A stretch of 64,000 nt of DNA from Spongiimicrobium salis. Lineage in GTDB: Bacteria > Bacteroidota > Bacteroidia > Flavobacteriales > Flavobacteriaceae. Each line of letters opens with the position of its first letter. The stretch's first letter is position 1. The notes beneath the pieces are model-generated. The model was not told where the DNA came from and did not search any database. It saw nothing but the letters and a program-made list of their open reading frames with translations. Positions 1 through 7,427 of the stretch are shown here, in pieces. The stretch lies in assembly GCF_043678055.1 (NCBI RefSeq), contig NZ_JBHEQA010000001.1, positions 1,922,001 to 1,986,000 on the forward strand, in the 5' to 3' direction. The translations under genes were made by a program, and so were the position numbers.

Positions 1-3000
1 GCTATTTTGTCGCTGTTACGGATATCATCAACACCAAACCTATTCCCAATGCTAAGGTAACTTTCTACAACTTTCAGCAACAAATATTAGGCGATATTGT
101 AACCGATGCCGAAGGTACTTCCATTTATGATGCCGATCATATAGCTTATTTTGCAGTGGCCGAATACAATGGCCAAAAAACCTATGTAAAACTGAATGAT
201 GGGAATGCGCTTTCTGTGAGTAAGTTTAATGTTTCAGGAACCAAGCTCAAGAAAGGTTTAAAAGGATTCATTTATGGCGAACGGGGCGTATGGAGACCAG
301 GAGATCAGTTGTTTCTCTCTTTTATGTTAAACGATAATGCCAATTCCCTACCGCCTAATCATCCCGTAAAATTAGAATTGTTAGATCCGTATAACAAAGT
401 GGTTTACCGCAAAGTGAAGACTAAAGGTTTGCACAATGTCTATGATTTTAAGGTAAAGACAGATGAAAATGCCCCTACAGGAAATTGGTTGGCCAAAGTT
501 TCAGTAGGAGGGGCTTCTTTTACAAAAAGCATAAAGATCGAAACGATAAAACCCAATCGTTTAAAAATAAAAACCAATTTTTCTGATGAGCTTCTATCTC
601 CTTCAAAACCTATAACGGGCACATTGGAGGTAAAATGGCTACATGGGGCCATTGCCAAAAACTTAAAAGGCGATATTACCGCTAAATTCAATCCGCAATC
701 CACCAGCTTCAAGGCATTTCCTGCTTATGTTTTTGATGACCCCAGCAGGAGTTTTTCAGGAGAAGATCAAGTAGTATTTGAGGGTGTGGTCAACGAGGAG
801 GGAAAGGCCAATTTCACGATTTCCCCAAATTTGAACGGTGTGGCCCCAGGAATGTTAAAAGCAGCCTTTATTACTAAAATATATGAAAATGGAGGGGATT
901 TTAGCACGGATGTGTTTACCAAGACCTACTCTCCCTACCCTACCTATGTTGGACTCAATGTACCCAAAGGAGATAAGGCACGAGGAATGCTTCTTACAGA
1001 TACTCTGCACAATTTTGAAGTAGTCACCGTTGATGATAAAGGAAAACCAAAGGCTAGCTCTAATTTAAAAATCACTATCCATAAAGTGAATTGGAGATGG
1101 TGGTGGGATACTTCTGCAGACAATCTTTCTTCCTACAATAGTGGGCAGTATAGGGAAAAGGTTTTTGAGAAAACCCTTAGTACCAATGCCCAAGGAAAAG
1201 CAAGTTTCAATTTTGAATTGAAGTACCCTAATTGGGGAAGGTATTTGGTACGGGTCCAAGATACCAAGGGAGGGCATGCCACGGGAAAGGCCATCTATAT
1301 CGATTGGCCGGGCTGGGCTGGAAAGTCCAGAAAAACAGACCCCTCGGCGGCAACCATGTTGGTGTTCTCTACAGATAAGGAAACCTATGCAGTTGGAGAA
1401 ACTGCAACGGTCACTTTCCCGAGTTCAGAAGGGGGAAGGGCTTTGGTCACCATAGAGAACGGCAGTGAAGTAGTACAGTCATTATGGGTAGAAACAACCA
1501 AAGGAGAAACTAAATTTCAATTGCCTATAACGGAACTCTATACACCAAATGTATATATTAATATAAGTCTTTTACAACCTCATGCATCTACTGCAAATGA
1601 TGCCCCCATTCGCCTTTATGGTGTAGTGCCGATTGCCGTGGAAAATCCGGAAACAAAATTACAACCGGAAATTCTTATGTCAGAAGTATTGCGACCCGAG
1701 GAAATGGTTACGCTTAAGGTGAAGGAAAAAGAGGGGAAACCAATGACGTATACCATTGCTATAGTAGATGAGGGCCTATTAGATCTCACCCGATTCAAAA
1801 CCCCCAACCCTTGGACCACATTTTATGCAAGGGAAGCCCTTGGGGTGAAAACTTGGGATGTCTATGACGATGTTATCGGAGCATTTGGAGGACGGATCGA
1901 TCAAGTATTTGCTATTGGTGGAGATGGGGAAATTGCAGGAGCAAAAAACAAAAAAGCAAATAGGTTTGAACCTATGGTGGTACATCTGGGTCCCTTTCAC
2001 TTGCAAAGCGGGAGTACGGGAACGCATCAAGTAAAAATCCCTAAATATGTAGGATCTGTGCGCACCATGGTCGTTGCGGCAAATGCAGAAAAAGAAGCGT
2101 ATGGGAGCGTAGAAAAGACCACACCGGTGCGCAAGCCCTTAATGGTATTGGCGTCCTTGCCAAGGAAAATTACTCCCGGAGAAAAAGTGACCTTGCCCGT
2201 CACGGTTTTTGCCATGGAAAAAAAGGTGAAAAACGTAAGACTTAGATTAAAAAAAGATGCCTCCTTTACCATAGAGGGTAGTGATACTCAGCAGTTACCC
2301 TTTAGCCAACCTGATGAAAAAATGGCGTATTTTCAATTGCGTATTGCCGATTTTAAAGGAATTGGGAAAATAGTGGTAGAGGCCAGTGGCAATGGGGAGA
2401 ACGCCTCCTTTGAGATTCCTATTGATGTGGTAAACCCAAATCCTATAAGCAGTACGGTACAGGATATTATTTTGGATGGAAAAGCAAATCAAACCATCAC
2501 ATTGGAAACCTTTGGTACGCTAGGGAGTAATGTCGCGCAAATAGAATTGTCCACACTTCCTCCTATGAATTTTAGTGGAAGAATGAAATACCTTATCCGG
2601 TACCCTCATGGCTGTGTAGAACAAACAACTTCGGCCGCATTCCCTCAATTATTTTTAACCAGCATTTTTGATATCGACGGAACTAAAAAAAGAAAGATTC
2701 AGGATCATATAAGCAATGCCATTACGCGTTTGGGGAATTACCAATTGCCCAATGGCGGGTTCTCCTATTGGCCCGGGCAAAATGCGGCCAACGATTGGGG
2801 AACAACCTATGCAGGGCACTTTCTGCTGGAAGCGGAAAAGAAAGGCTATGTATTGCCTATTGGTTTTAAATCTGCTTGGGTGCGATATCAGCGGCAATTG
2901 GCCAAACAATGGAGAATTTCGGGCAATAATTCCGATTTGGCCCAGGCCTATCGCTTATATACTTTGGCGCTGTCCGGGAATGCGGAAATTGCCTCCATGA

Positions 3001-3944
3001 ATCGCTTGCGCGAAACACCTAGTTTGTCCAATGAAGCTAAGTTTCGTTTGGCTGCAGCCTATAGCAGTATAGGTCAGGCAGATGTAGCTCGGCAATTGCT
3101 TAGAAATGCCAGCTTGAATTTTGATTCCAATAGACATCAATATGCTACCTACGGATCTGCAGATAGAAATAGGGCAATGGCCTTGGAAACCTACGTGTTG
3201 CTTGGAGATAAGGCAAAATCACAACAAATGGCCAAAGTGATTGCCCAACGATTAAATGAAAAAAATTGGATGAGCACACAAAGTACGTCGTATTGCCTGT
3301 TGGCCATGGCTAAATTTGCGGAGCTTGTAGGAGGCAAAGGAATACAGGCATCAATAGGGTTGGATGGAAAAAAACAACCGATAAAAACAGCGAGAACGCT
3401 AGCAGAAAGAGAATTGGAAATCAAGAAAGGAACAAATAACCTTAGTATTTCCAACGAAGGGGATCATACCCTTTATGTACGAATTATCAATTCGGGGATA
3501 TTGCCTGTAGGAGAGGAAAAAGAAGTGCGTCGTAATCTCAGTATTAGTAGAAGTTTCAAGGGAAGAAACGGAAAGATTTTTGCTATTACGGAACTCTCCC
3601 AAGGAACCGATTTTATAGCTGAGGTTACTATTAAAAACACTACTGGAAATACAATTAAGGACGTGGCTTTGACCGAAATTTTTCCTAGTGGATGGGAGAT
3701 AGTGAATACACGTTTTACAGATTTTGGAAGTTTTGCCCAAAATGATGCTTCATACACGGATGTGCGGGATGACCGAGCCAGTTTTTATTTCGATTTGAAA
3801 CAAGGGGAATCCAAAACCTTCCGAATTTTGTTGAATGCCTCTTATTTAGGAACGTATTATTTGCCAGGAGTACAAGGGGAAGCCATGTATGACAATGACT
3901 ACTTTGTCCGGACCAAAGGCAGTTGGATATCAGTAGTACAATAA
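1..3944 (+). CDS. alpha-2-macroglobulin family protein, 5'-truncated by window edge
   Basis: The frame is open from base 3 with no start inside the window, so about 1313 C-terminal residues of a larger protein are visible. Bacterial alpha-2-macroglobulins are large periplasmic, usually lipid-anchored, protease-trapping proteins. The sequence shows the MG-like beta-domains first, then a thioester context at nt 2601-2624 reading YPHGCVEQ. The CxEQ Cys-Gln thioester is intact, with Cys at nt 2613. An alpha-helical terpenoid-cyclase-like (TED) region follows, then a C-terminal beta-domain. A GTG at 156 is merely an internal codon; the coding frame continues upstream of it. The usual partner, PBP1C, lies about 3.5 kb downstream on the same strand instead of directly adjacent. 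Family assignment is secure; the N-terminus and lipobox cannot be checked here. Confidence 0.93.
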   Translation, partial: YFVAVTDIINTKPIPNAKVTFYNFQQQILGDIVTDAEGTSIYDADHIAYFAVAEYNGQKTYVKLNDGNALSVSKFNVSGTKLKKGLKGFIYGERGVWRPGDQLFLSFMLNDNANSLPPNHPVKLELLDPYNKVVYRKVKTKGLHNVYDFKVKTDENAPTGNWLAKVSVGGASFTKSIKIETIKPNRLKIKTNFSDELLSPSKPITGTLEVKWLHGAIAKNLKGDITAKFNPQSTSFKAFPAYVFDDPSRSFSGEDQVVFEGVVNEEGKANFTISPNLNGVAPGMLKAAFITKIYENGGDFSTDVFTKTYSPYPTYVGLNVPKGDKARGMLLTDTLHNFEVVTVDDKGKPKASSNLKITIHKVNWRWWWDTSADNLSSYNSGQYREKVFEKTLSTNAQGKASFNFELKYPNWGRYLVRVQDTKGGHATGKAIYIDWPGWAGKSRKTDPSAATMLVFSTDKETYAVGETATVTFPSSEGGRALVTIENGSEVVQSLWVETTKGETKFQLPITELYTPNVYINISLLQPHASTANDAPIRLYGVVPIAVENPETKLQPEILMSEVLRPEEMVTLKVKEKEGKPMTYTIAIVDEGLLDLTRFKTPNPWTTFYAREALGVKTWDVYDDVIGAFGGRIDQVFAIGGDGEIAGAKNKKANRFEPMVVHLGPFHLQSGSTGTHQVKIPKYVGSVRTMVVAANAEKEAYGSVEKTTPVRKPLMVLASLPRKITPGEKVTLPVTVFAMEKKVKNVRLRLKKDASFTIEGSDTQQLPFSQPDEKMAYFQLRIADFKGIGKIVVEASGNGENASFEIPIDVVNPNPISSTVQDIILDGKANQTITLETFGTLGSNVAQIELSTLPPMNFSGRMKYLIRYPHGCVEQTTSAAFPQLFLTSIFDIDGTKKRKIQDHISNAITRLGNYQLPNGGFSYWPGQNAANDWGTTYAGHFLLEAEKKGYVLPIGFKSAWVRYQRQLAKQWRISGNNSDLAQAYRLYTLALSGNAEIASMNRLRETPSLSNEAKFRLAAAYSSIGQADVARQLLRNASLNFDSNRHQYATYGSADRNRAMALETYVLLGDKAKSQQMAKVIAQRLNEKNWMSTQSTSYCLLAMAKFAELVGGKGIQASIGLDGKKQPIKTARTLAERELEIKKGTNNLSISNEGDHTLYVRIINSGILPVGEEKEVRRNLSISRSFKGRNGKIFAITELSQGTDFIAEVTIKNTTGNTIKDVALTEIFPSGWEIVNTRFTDFGSFAQNDASYTDVRDDRASFYFDLKQGESKTFRILLNASYLGTYYLPGVQGEAMYDNDYFVRTKGSWISVVQ

Positions 3945-3963
3945 TCATCATACTATAAAAAAT

Positions 3964-3986
3964 AGCCCTATGAAAATCATAGGGCT
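3964..3986. terminator. bidirectional hairpin terminator between A2M and the peptide gene
   Basis: A perfect 10-bp inverted repeat AGCCCTATGA / TCATAGGGCT with a 3-nt loop. On the minus strand it is followed by a T-run (ATTTTTTAT), so it serves best as the terminator of the convergent minus-strand peptide gene. On the plus strand the downstream tract is weaker (gttgtgttt). Confidence 0.8.
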
Positions 3987-4015
3987 GTTGTGTTTAGGAT
4001 AGCTATTATTTTATA

Positions 4016-4207
4016 CTAACCAAAGAAGAGACAGGTTCCTCCGGCACAAATGGCCTGGGAAAACGAGCAATCAGGATTGCTCAGACAATCGTCCGCAGTT
4101 TGGCAGAAATTTGGGCAATCTCCGAAGAATAAGCCGCCTTTAATAGTTTTTTGTGCTTTTTTTTGGAGTTGGGAAACTCCTTTTAATTGTAAAATGTCTT
4201 TTAACAT
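4016..4207 (-). CDS. cysteine-rich peptide precursor with double-glycine leader
   Basis: A 63-residue ORF with an ATG start. Residues 1-25 form a hydrophilic/amphipathic leader ending in KGG, matching the Bacteroidota GG-leader (bacteriocin / natural-product precursor) pattern; cleavage after GG by a C39-type peptidase/ABC transporter is expected for that family. The predicted 38-residue mature part has six cysteines at mature positions 6, 10, 16, 22, 29 and 34 (C-x3-C-x5-C-x5-C-x6-C-x4-C), which suggests three disulfides or another modification. It both begins and ends with LFFG. No processing transporter, maturase or immunity gene is recognisable nearby, so it looks like an orphan precursor served from elsewhere. 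The leader class is well supported; the activity (bacteriocin, signal or other) is unknown. Confidence 0.75.
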   Translation of the reverse strand: MLKDILQLKGVSQLQKKAQKTIKGGLFFGDCPNFCQTADDCLSNPDCSFSQAICAGGTCLFFG

Positions 4208-4268
4208 AGTGTTGATTTTTTTAATTAATAAAACCCAATCTTTCTATAGGCCCTTGAGTATTTGCCTT

Positions 4269-4288
4269 CCTATTGCAAAACCAATAGG
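4269..4288. repeat. 7-bp inverted repeat upstream of the GG-peptide gene
   Basis: CCTATTG at 4269-4275 and CAATAGG at 4282-4288 form a perfect inverted repeat with a 6-nt loop, about 60 bp upstream of the peptide start codon on the minus strand. It could be a regulator site or a hairpin in the leader transcript. No T-run follows it. Confidence 0.4.
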
Positions 4289-4413
4289 TTGTTTTGAAAA
4301 ACTAATTTATGTAAATTCCTACAAATATTTTTGTTAAATATTACTATTTAGCAATTTTAACAGGGAGAGCGACAGCCTGCTTGAGCAGAAATCAAAAGAT
4401 AAATTGGAAAAAT

Positions 4414-4447
4414 AAAACTCCCATATGACAACATACGGGAGTTTTTT
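4414..4447. terminator. intrinsic terminator downstream of the 4.5-kb gene
   Basis: AAAACTCCC (from 4414) pairs with GGGAGTTTT (4437-4445), with an inner TATG/CATA extension, and T-runs occur on both sides. It lies downstream of the minus-strand gene at 4496-4936 and can work in both directions. Confidence 0.75.
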
Positions 4448-4495
4448 GCCCTAATAAAATGGTAGGGTCTTTATTCTAGGTGTGGAAAATCAAAG

Positions 4496-4936
4496 TTAGC
4501 TGGCCAAAGACCGGGTAATGGCAAGTGTTTTTGCCCATTCAATGGCTCTTTCCAAAGATCCATATCTATTGAAATCAGTTTTGACAAAAAGCTTTTCCAA
4601 TAAGGCATTTAAGAAACCGGTATCGTCATAACTCACAATGCCGTACGCCTTCATACTGTGATTGTTTTTGTAAAATTTTAACCAATCTGTAGGCTTTACA
4701 GAGTAACTATTCACGCGATTGCTGATATATACGATATTCTGCGGATTATCATTACGATTCTCATAAAATTGGGAGATGTCATCCACAATACGTTTGCCGT
4801 GTTGTTCCCAATTTACGATAACGCCCTCGTGCATTTCGGCGATTACAAAGTCATTAAATAGGTAGTAATTTCCAAAGGAATAATTTATCTCGTGGAGCAC
4901 ATCCTCATAGAAGATGGTATTTTTTAAGTATGTCAA
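4496..4936 (-). CDS. conserved hypothetical protein, SpoIIAA/STAS-like, uncertain start (tandem paralogue 1)
   Basis: A 146-residue protein closely resembling its upstream neighbour (5087-5596). Shared features are FGxxYLFxxFVI, a xxEGVxxNW segment, YISNRVxxYSVKPxDW and a C-terminal LExAIxWAxxL helix. The pattern recalls the SpoIIAA-like STAS family of Bacteroidota, but I assign this only tentatively and give no function. The only start in this frame is a TTG at 4936. Upstream the frame is open to a stop at 4979-4981 with no ATG or GTG, whereas the paralogue has about 30 more N-terminal residues. Either the gene uses TTG, or its 5' end has decayed after duplication. It shares strand with the paralogue, 150 bp downstream of it. 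Confidence 0.6.
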   Translation of the reverse strand: MTYLKNTIFYEDVLHEINYSFGNYYLFNDFVIAEMHEGVIVNWEQHGKRIVDDISQFYENRNDNPQNIVYISNRVNSYSVKPTDWLKFYKNNHSMKAYGIVSYDDTGFLNALLEKLFVKTDFNRYGSLERAIEWAKTLAITRSLAS

Positions 4937-5086
4937 TTGTTCAATTATTTGGGGGTTACCGACAAAATAACAACGAGATTATTGCTTTTAGTTTTTTAAA
5001 TCGGTGAAAAGCCATAAAAAAACTACTAATTGCACAAAAGATAATCTTTTAAGTGTAAAAAGTACATATCCCAATCTCTAGCGTTT

Positions 5087-5596
5087 CTATGAAATGTGCA
5101 TTTCTACCGATGACAAGTTTCGTGCCCATTGAATGGCTTTTTCCAAGGAAGAAAAGCGCTGTACTTTGGAAGGTATAAATAATTTTTCCAACAAGCCGTT
5201 GGGATACCCTTTGCGATTATAATTAATGATACCGTATCCTTTTATTTGGTACCCAAAGCGAAAGAATTTGATCCAGTCTGCAGGCTTTACCGAATACGCA
5301 TGTACCCTATTGGAGATATAAATAAGATTCGCACCGTTATGATCGTAGAGATGGGAAAGTTCTTCAGCAACTAGTTTCCCATGATCATCCCAATTCATTA
5401 ATATGCCCTCATTGATTTCGGAAATTACAAAAGTGTCAAATAGATAGAATTTTCCGAATGGGAAAGTCAATTCATTAAAAGCTTCCTTATAGAAAGGAGT
5501 GTTCTCTAAAAGTGTCAAATTAAAATCTGTATAATGTTCTATTGTTGAAAATAAAGAATAGGAATAGTTCTGGATGTAATAATCGATGAATTGCAT
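5087..5596 (-). CDS. conserved hypothetical protein, SpoIIAA/STAS-like (tandem paralogue 2)
   Basis: A 169-residue protein from the ATG at 5596; the frame extends one codon further to a TTG at 5599, which is less likely. It aligns over most of its length with the following gene (4496-4936), including YISNRVHAYSVKPADW and a C-terminal LEKAIQWARNL helix. No signal peptide or membrane segment is visible, so a cytoplasmic location is likely. The family resembles STAS/SpoIIAA-like Bacteroidota proteins of unknown role; this is a pattern impression, not a database result. Tandem duplication is the most economical origin of the pair. Confidence 0.65.
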   Translation of the reverse strand: MQFIDYYIQNYSYSLFSTIEHYTDFNLTLLENTPFYKEAFNELTFPFGKFYLFDTFVISEINEGILMNWDDHGKLVAEELSHLYDHNGANLIYISNRVHAYSVKPADWIKFFRFGYQIKGYGIINYNRKGYPNGLLEKLFIPSKVQRFSSLEKAIQWARNLSSVEMHIS

Positions 5597-5673
5597 CAAA
5601 AATCTGCATATTGCCCATTTTTAAAACAATATTAAATTGGGGGGCTCGTTCTAGATATCCCAAATCGAACCAA

Positions 5674-6123
5674 ATGAAAAAAATACCTGTATTCTTGGCT
5701 TTTTGCCTTCTTATCATTTTGCAATCCTGTAGTGTGGATGATCGGCGTAGCCCTGACGAAAATGAAAACAATTTCAATGGTGTTGAACTCTTGGGAACAT
5801 GGCAATTGCAACAGTATTTTGAAGGAGGACGGCAAATAGCAATGAACAGTTGTGAAACCAATGAAACCATTTCATTTCATAAAGACAAGACCTTTGATTA
5901 TGTGTATTATGGCGATGCGCAATCCGGAGCACCATGTACCATAAGTGTTGCAGGTAAAGGAACTTGGCAGTATACTGCAGAAAGGAAAGTACTGCTGGAT
6001 TACAGCATTAATGAACATGAGGATATTGTCCCCATCTACTTTAAAATTTCTGGAAATACCTTATTGATGACCACGGACGAAGCTGAAAATTCCTATACGG
6101 AAAGCTATACAAGATTGCACTAG
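5674..6123 (+). CDS. lipocalin-like lipoprotein
   Basis: The ATG at 5674 is chosen because it begins a lipoprotein signal peptide (MKKIPVFLAFCLLIILQSC; lipobox LQSC). The longer open frame begins at a TTG with no signal. The mature part has the flavobacterial lipocalin-like layout: LLGTWQLQQYFEGG, then ETISFHKDKTFDY, GTWQY and a C-terminal YTESYTRL strand. These proteins are small eight-stranded barrels anchored to a membrane; the ligand is unknown. It is 149 residues long and ends 7 bp before the convergent cvpA stop. Confidence 0.75.
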   Translation: MKKIPVFLAFCLLIILQSCSVDDRRSPDENENNFNGVELLGTWQLQQYFEGGRQIAMNSCETNETISFHKDKTFDYVYYGDAQSGAPCTISVAGKGTWQYTAERKVLLDYSINEHEDIVPIYFKISGNTLLMTTDEAENSYTESYTRLH

Positions 6124-6130
6124 AAAAATA

Positions 6131-6640
6131 TTAGTCCGTTATTTCTCCATCGGAAGTCTCCTTTTTTAATACCAAACTAAATACAAAAGCCCCCAATTCT
6201 TTTACAGGGGCATATAAGATGGAATCCTCCAAAGTTTCTTCTTTTACTATTTTTAACGAGGTATTGGCCTGATGGAAAAAGGCAAGGAGCGCACTTAGAA
6301 TGACGGCGTGTTTTAGAACACCAAAAGCTCCTCCCGCAATTTTATTGATGAGCCCTAGCATGGCAAAATCGGCAATCTTGGTTAAAAATTTCCCGGCCAG
6401 ATGAACCACGAGAACAATGAGAATAAAAGTAATAATGAAGGCAGAAAGATTAATATAACGCGCATTCCATTCCATATGATCGGAAAGATAATCCCCTACG
6501 ATATATGAAAAATGAATGGCACCATATAAACCTGCAACCAGGGCGATCAATGAAGCGACTTCTACAAAAAGACCATTTTTAACCCCTTTATAGAGCCCGT
6601 ATACCAATACGGCACCAATAATAATATCTAAAACTCCCAT
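6131..6640 (-). CDS. CvpA family membrane protein
   Basis: A 169-residue protein with about four hydrophobic segments, beginning MGVLDIIIGAVLVYGLYKG and containing the family's conserved NGLF and GGAFGVLK stretches. CvpA-family inner-membrane proteins are linked to colicin V production and envelope processes in Proteobacteria; the role in Bacteroidota is not settled. The ATG at 6640 is preferred over an upstream TTG (6658) because it matches the usual N-terminus and lies downstream of a TATATTTG box (6656-6663, minus strand). It is divergent from the gene at 6713. Confidence 0.85.
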   Translation of the reverse strand: MGVLDIIIGAVLVYGLYKGVKNGLFVEVASLIALVAGLYGAIHFSYIVGDYLSDHMEWNARYINLSAFIITFILIVLVVHLAGKFLTKIADFAMLGLINKIAGGAFGVLKHAVILSALLAFFHQANTSLKIVKEETLEDSILYAPVKELGAFVFSLVLKKETSDGEITD

Positions 6641-6655
6641 ATAAAGATATTTACA

Positions 6656-6663
6656 CAAATATA
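6656..6663 (-). promoter_or_regulatory. -7 promoter box of cvpA
   Basis: The minus strand reads TATATTTG, matching the Bacteroidota TAnnTTTG element, 16 nt before the cvpA ATG. Confidence 0.6.
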
Positions 6664-6676
6664 AGGCTTTGATTTG

Positions 6677-6684
6677 TACCTTTG
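6677..6684 (+). promoter_or_regulatory. -7 promoter box of the 6713 gene
   Basis: TACCTTTG on the plus strand matches TAnnTTTG and lies 28 nt before the ATG at 6713. It is divergent from the cvpA box 13 nt away. No convincing -33 TTTG is seen. Confidence 0.55.
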
Positions 6685-6712
6685 AACTTCAAAAGGATTG
6701 AAGAAATACAAA

Positions 6713-7069
6713 ATGTCAAGAGATCATATTTTAAAGGAACGTTGGGAAGTTTTGGTCACTAAGCTGTCCAATCAATTTGCAGATGGGGATACGCTGGAAT
6801 TGGATGCCATTATCTATCTGGTTGGAGTGCAGGAATTGGGCAAACCCCATCAGAAATTTAAGAAAGATGAGAAGATCAATCTCATGCATATTGCAATATG
6901 TCGTCTATTGGAACCCTATGGATATTATGAGTTTGATTTTTTTGATGAAGAAGGATGGCCGCATTATCAGATTAAGGAGGAGCTTCCTTCCTTGAAATCG
7001 GGAGAACAGACGGTCTTGATGAAAGAAGCCTTAGTGAGTTATTTTGTAGAGAAAACCTATATTGACTAA
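6713..7069 (+). CDS. conserved hypothetical protein
   Basis: A 118-residue soluble protein, started at the ATG 6713 (MSRDHILKERW) rather than at an upstream TTG. It has an acidic, aromatic-rich middle (YGYYEFDFFDEEGWPHY). It has no signal peptide or membrane segment. It resembles short hypothetical proteins of flavobacteria, but I cannot name a domain. It is followed after 11 bp by the ABM-like gene, so the two are probably co-transcribed from the TACCTTTG promoter. Confidence 0.6.
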   Translation: MSRDHILKERWEVLVTKLSNQFADGDTLELDAIIYLVGVQELGKPHQKFKKDEKINLMHIAICRLLEPYGYYEFDFFDEEGWPHYQIKEELPSLKSGEQTVLMKEALVSYFVEKTYID

Positions 7070-7080
7070 ATAGATTGCCA

Positions 7081-7383
7081 ATGACCAAACCCTATTATGC
7101 CGTAATATTCTCTTCTACCCGAACCGACTTTGATGACGGTTATCTGGAAATGGCGGAGCAAATGGAAAATCTGGCCAAAGAACAAGCTGGGTTTTTGGGT
7201 ATAGAAAGTGCCAGGGAGGCAATTGGGATTACCGTAAGCTATTGGGAAAGTCTAGAGGCAATTTCCAATTGGAAAGCAAATGCCGATCATATTTTTGCCC
7301 AACAAAAAGGAAGAACAGCGTGGTACAGTTGGTACAAAACCAGGATTTGCCTAGTGGAACGGGAATATGAATTTACAAAATGA
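7081..7383 (+). CDS. antibiotic biosynthesis monooxygenase (ABM)-like protein
   Basis: A 100-residue ferredoxin-like alpha/beta protein from the ATG at 7081. The visible ABM pattern is an early beta strand (YYAVIFSSTRT), a helix with MAEQMENLAKEQAGFLGIESAR, then SYWESLEAISNWKANADHIFAQ and a final strand. ABM-fold proteins are small cofactor-poor monooxygenases or heme-handling enzymes; the widespread GFLG...SYWE...W.....H arrangement marks a stand-alone subgroup with unknown substrate. It follows the hypothetical gene at 6713 by 11 bp and precedes pbpC by about 45 bp on the same strand. Confidence 0.75.
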   Translation: MTKPYYAVIFSSTRTDFDDGYLEMAEQMENLAKEQAGFLGIESAREAIGITVSYWESLEAISNWKANADHIFAQQKGRTAWYSWYKTRICLVEREYEFTK

Positions 7384-7427
7384 ATTAGGCCGCCCCGGAA
7401 ATCTGGGAGGTAGTAAACCGCAGTATT

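Noticed and set aside
4050..4337. 95-residue plus-strand frame opposite the GG-peptide gene
   Set aside because: It is antisense to a well-supported peptide with GG leader and has no recognisable features.
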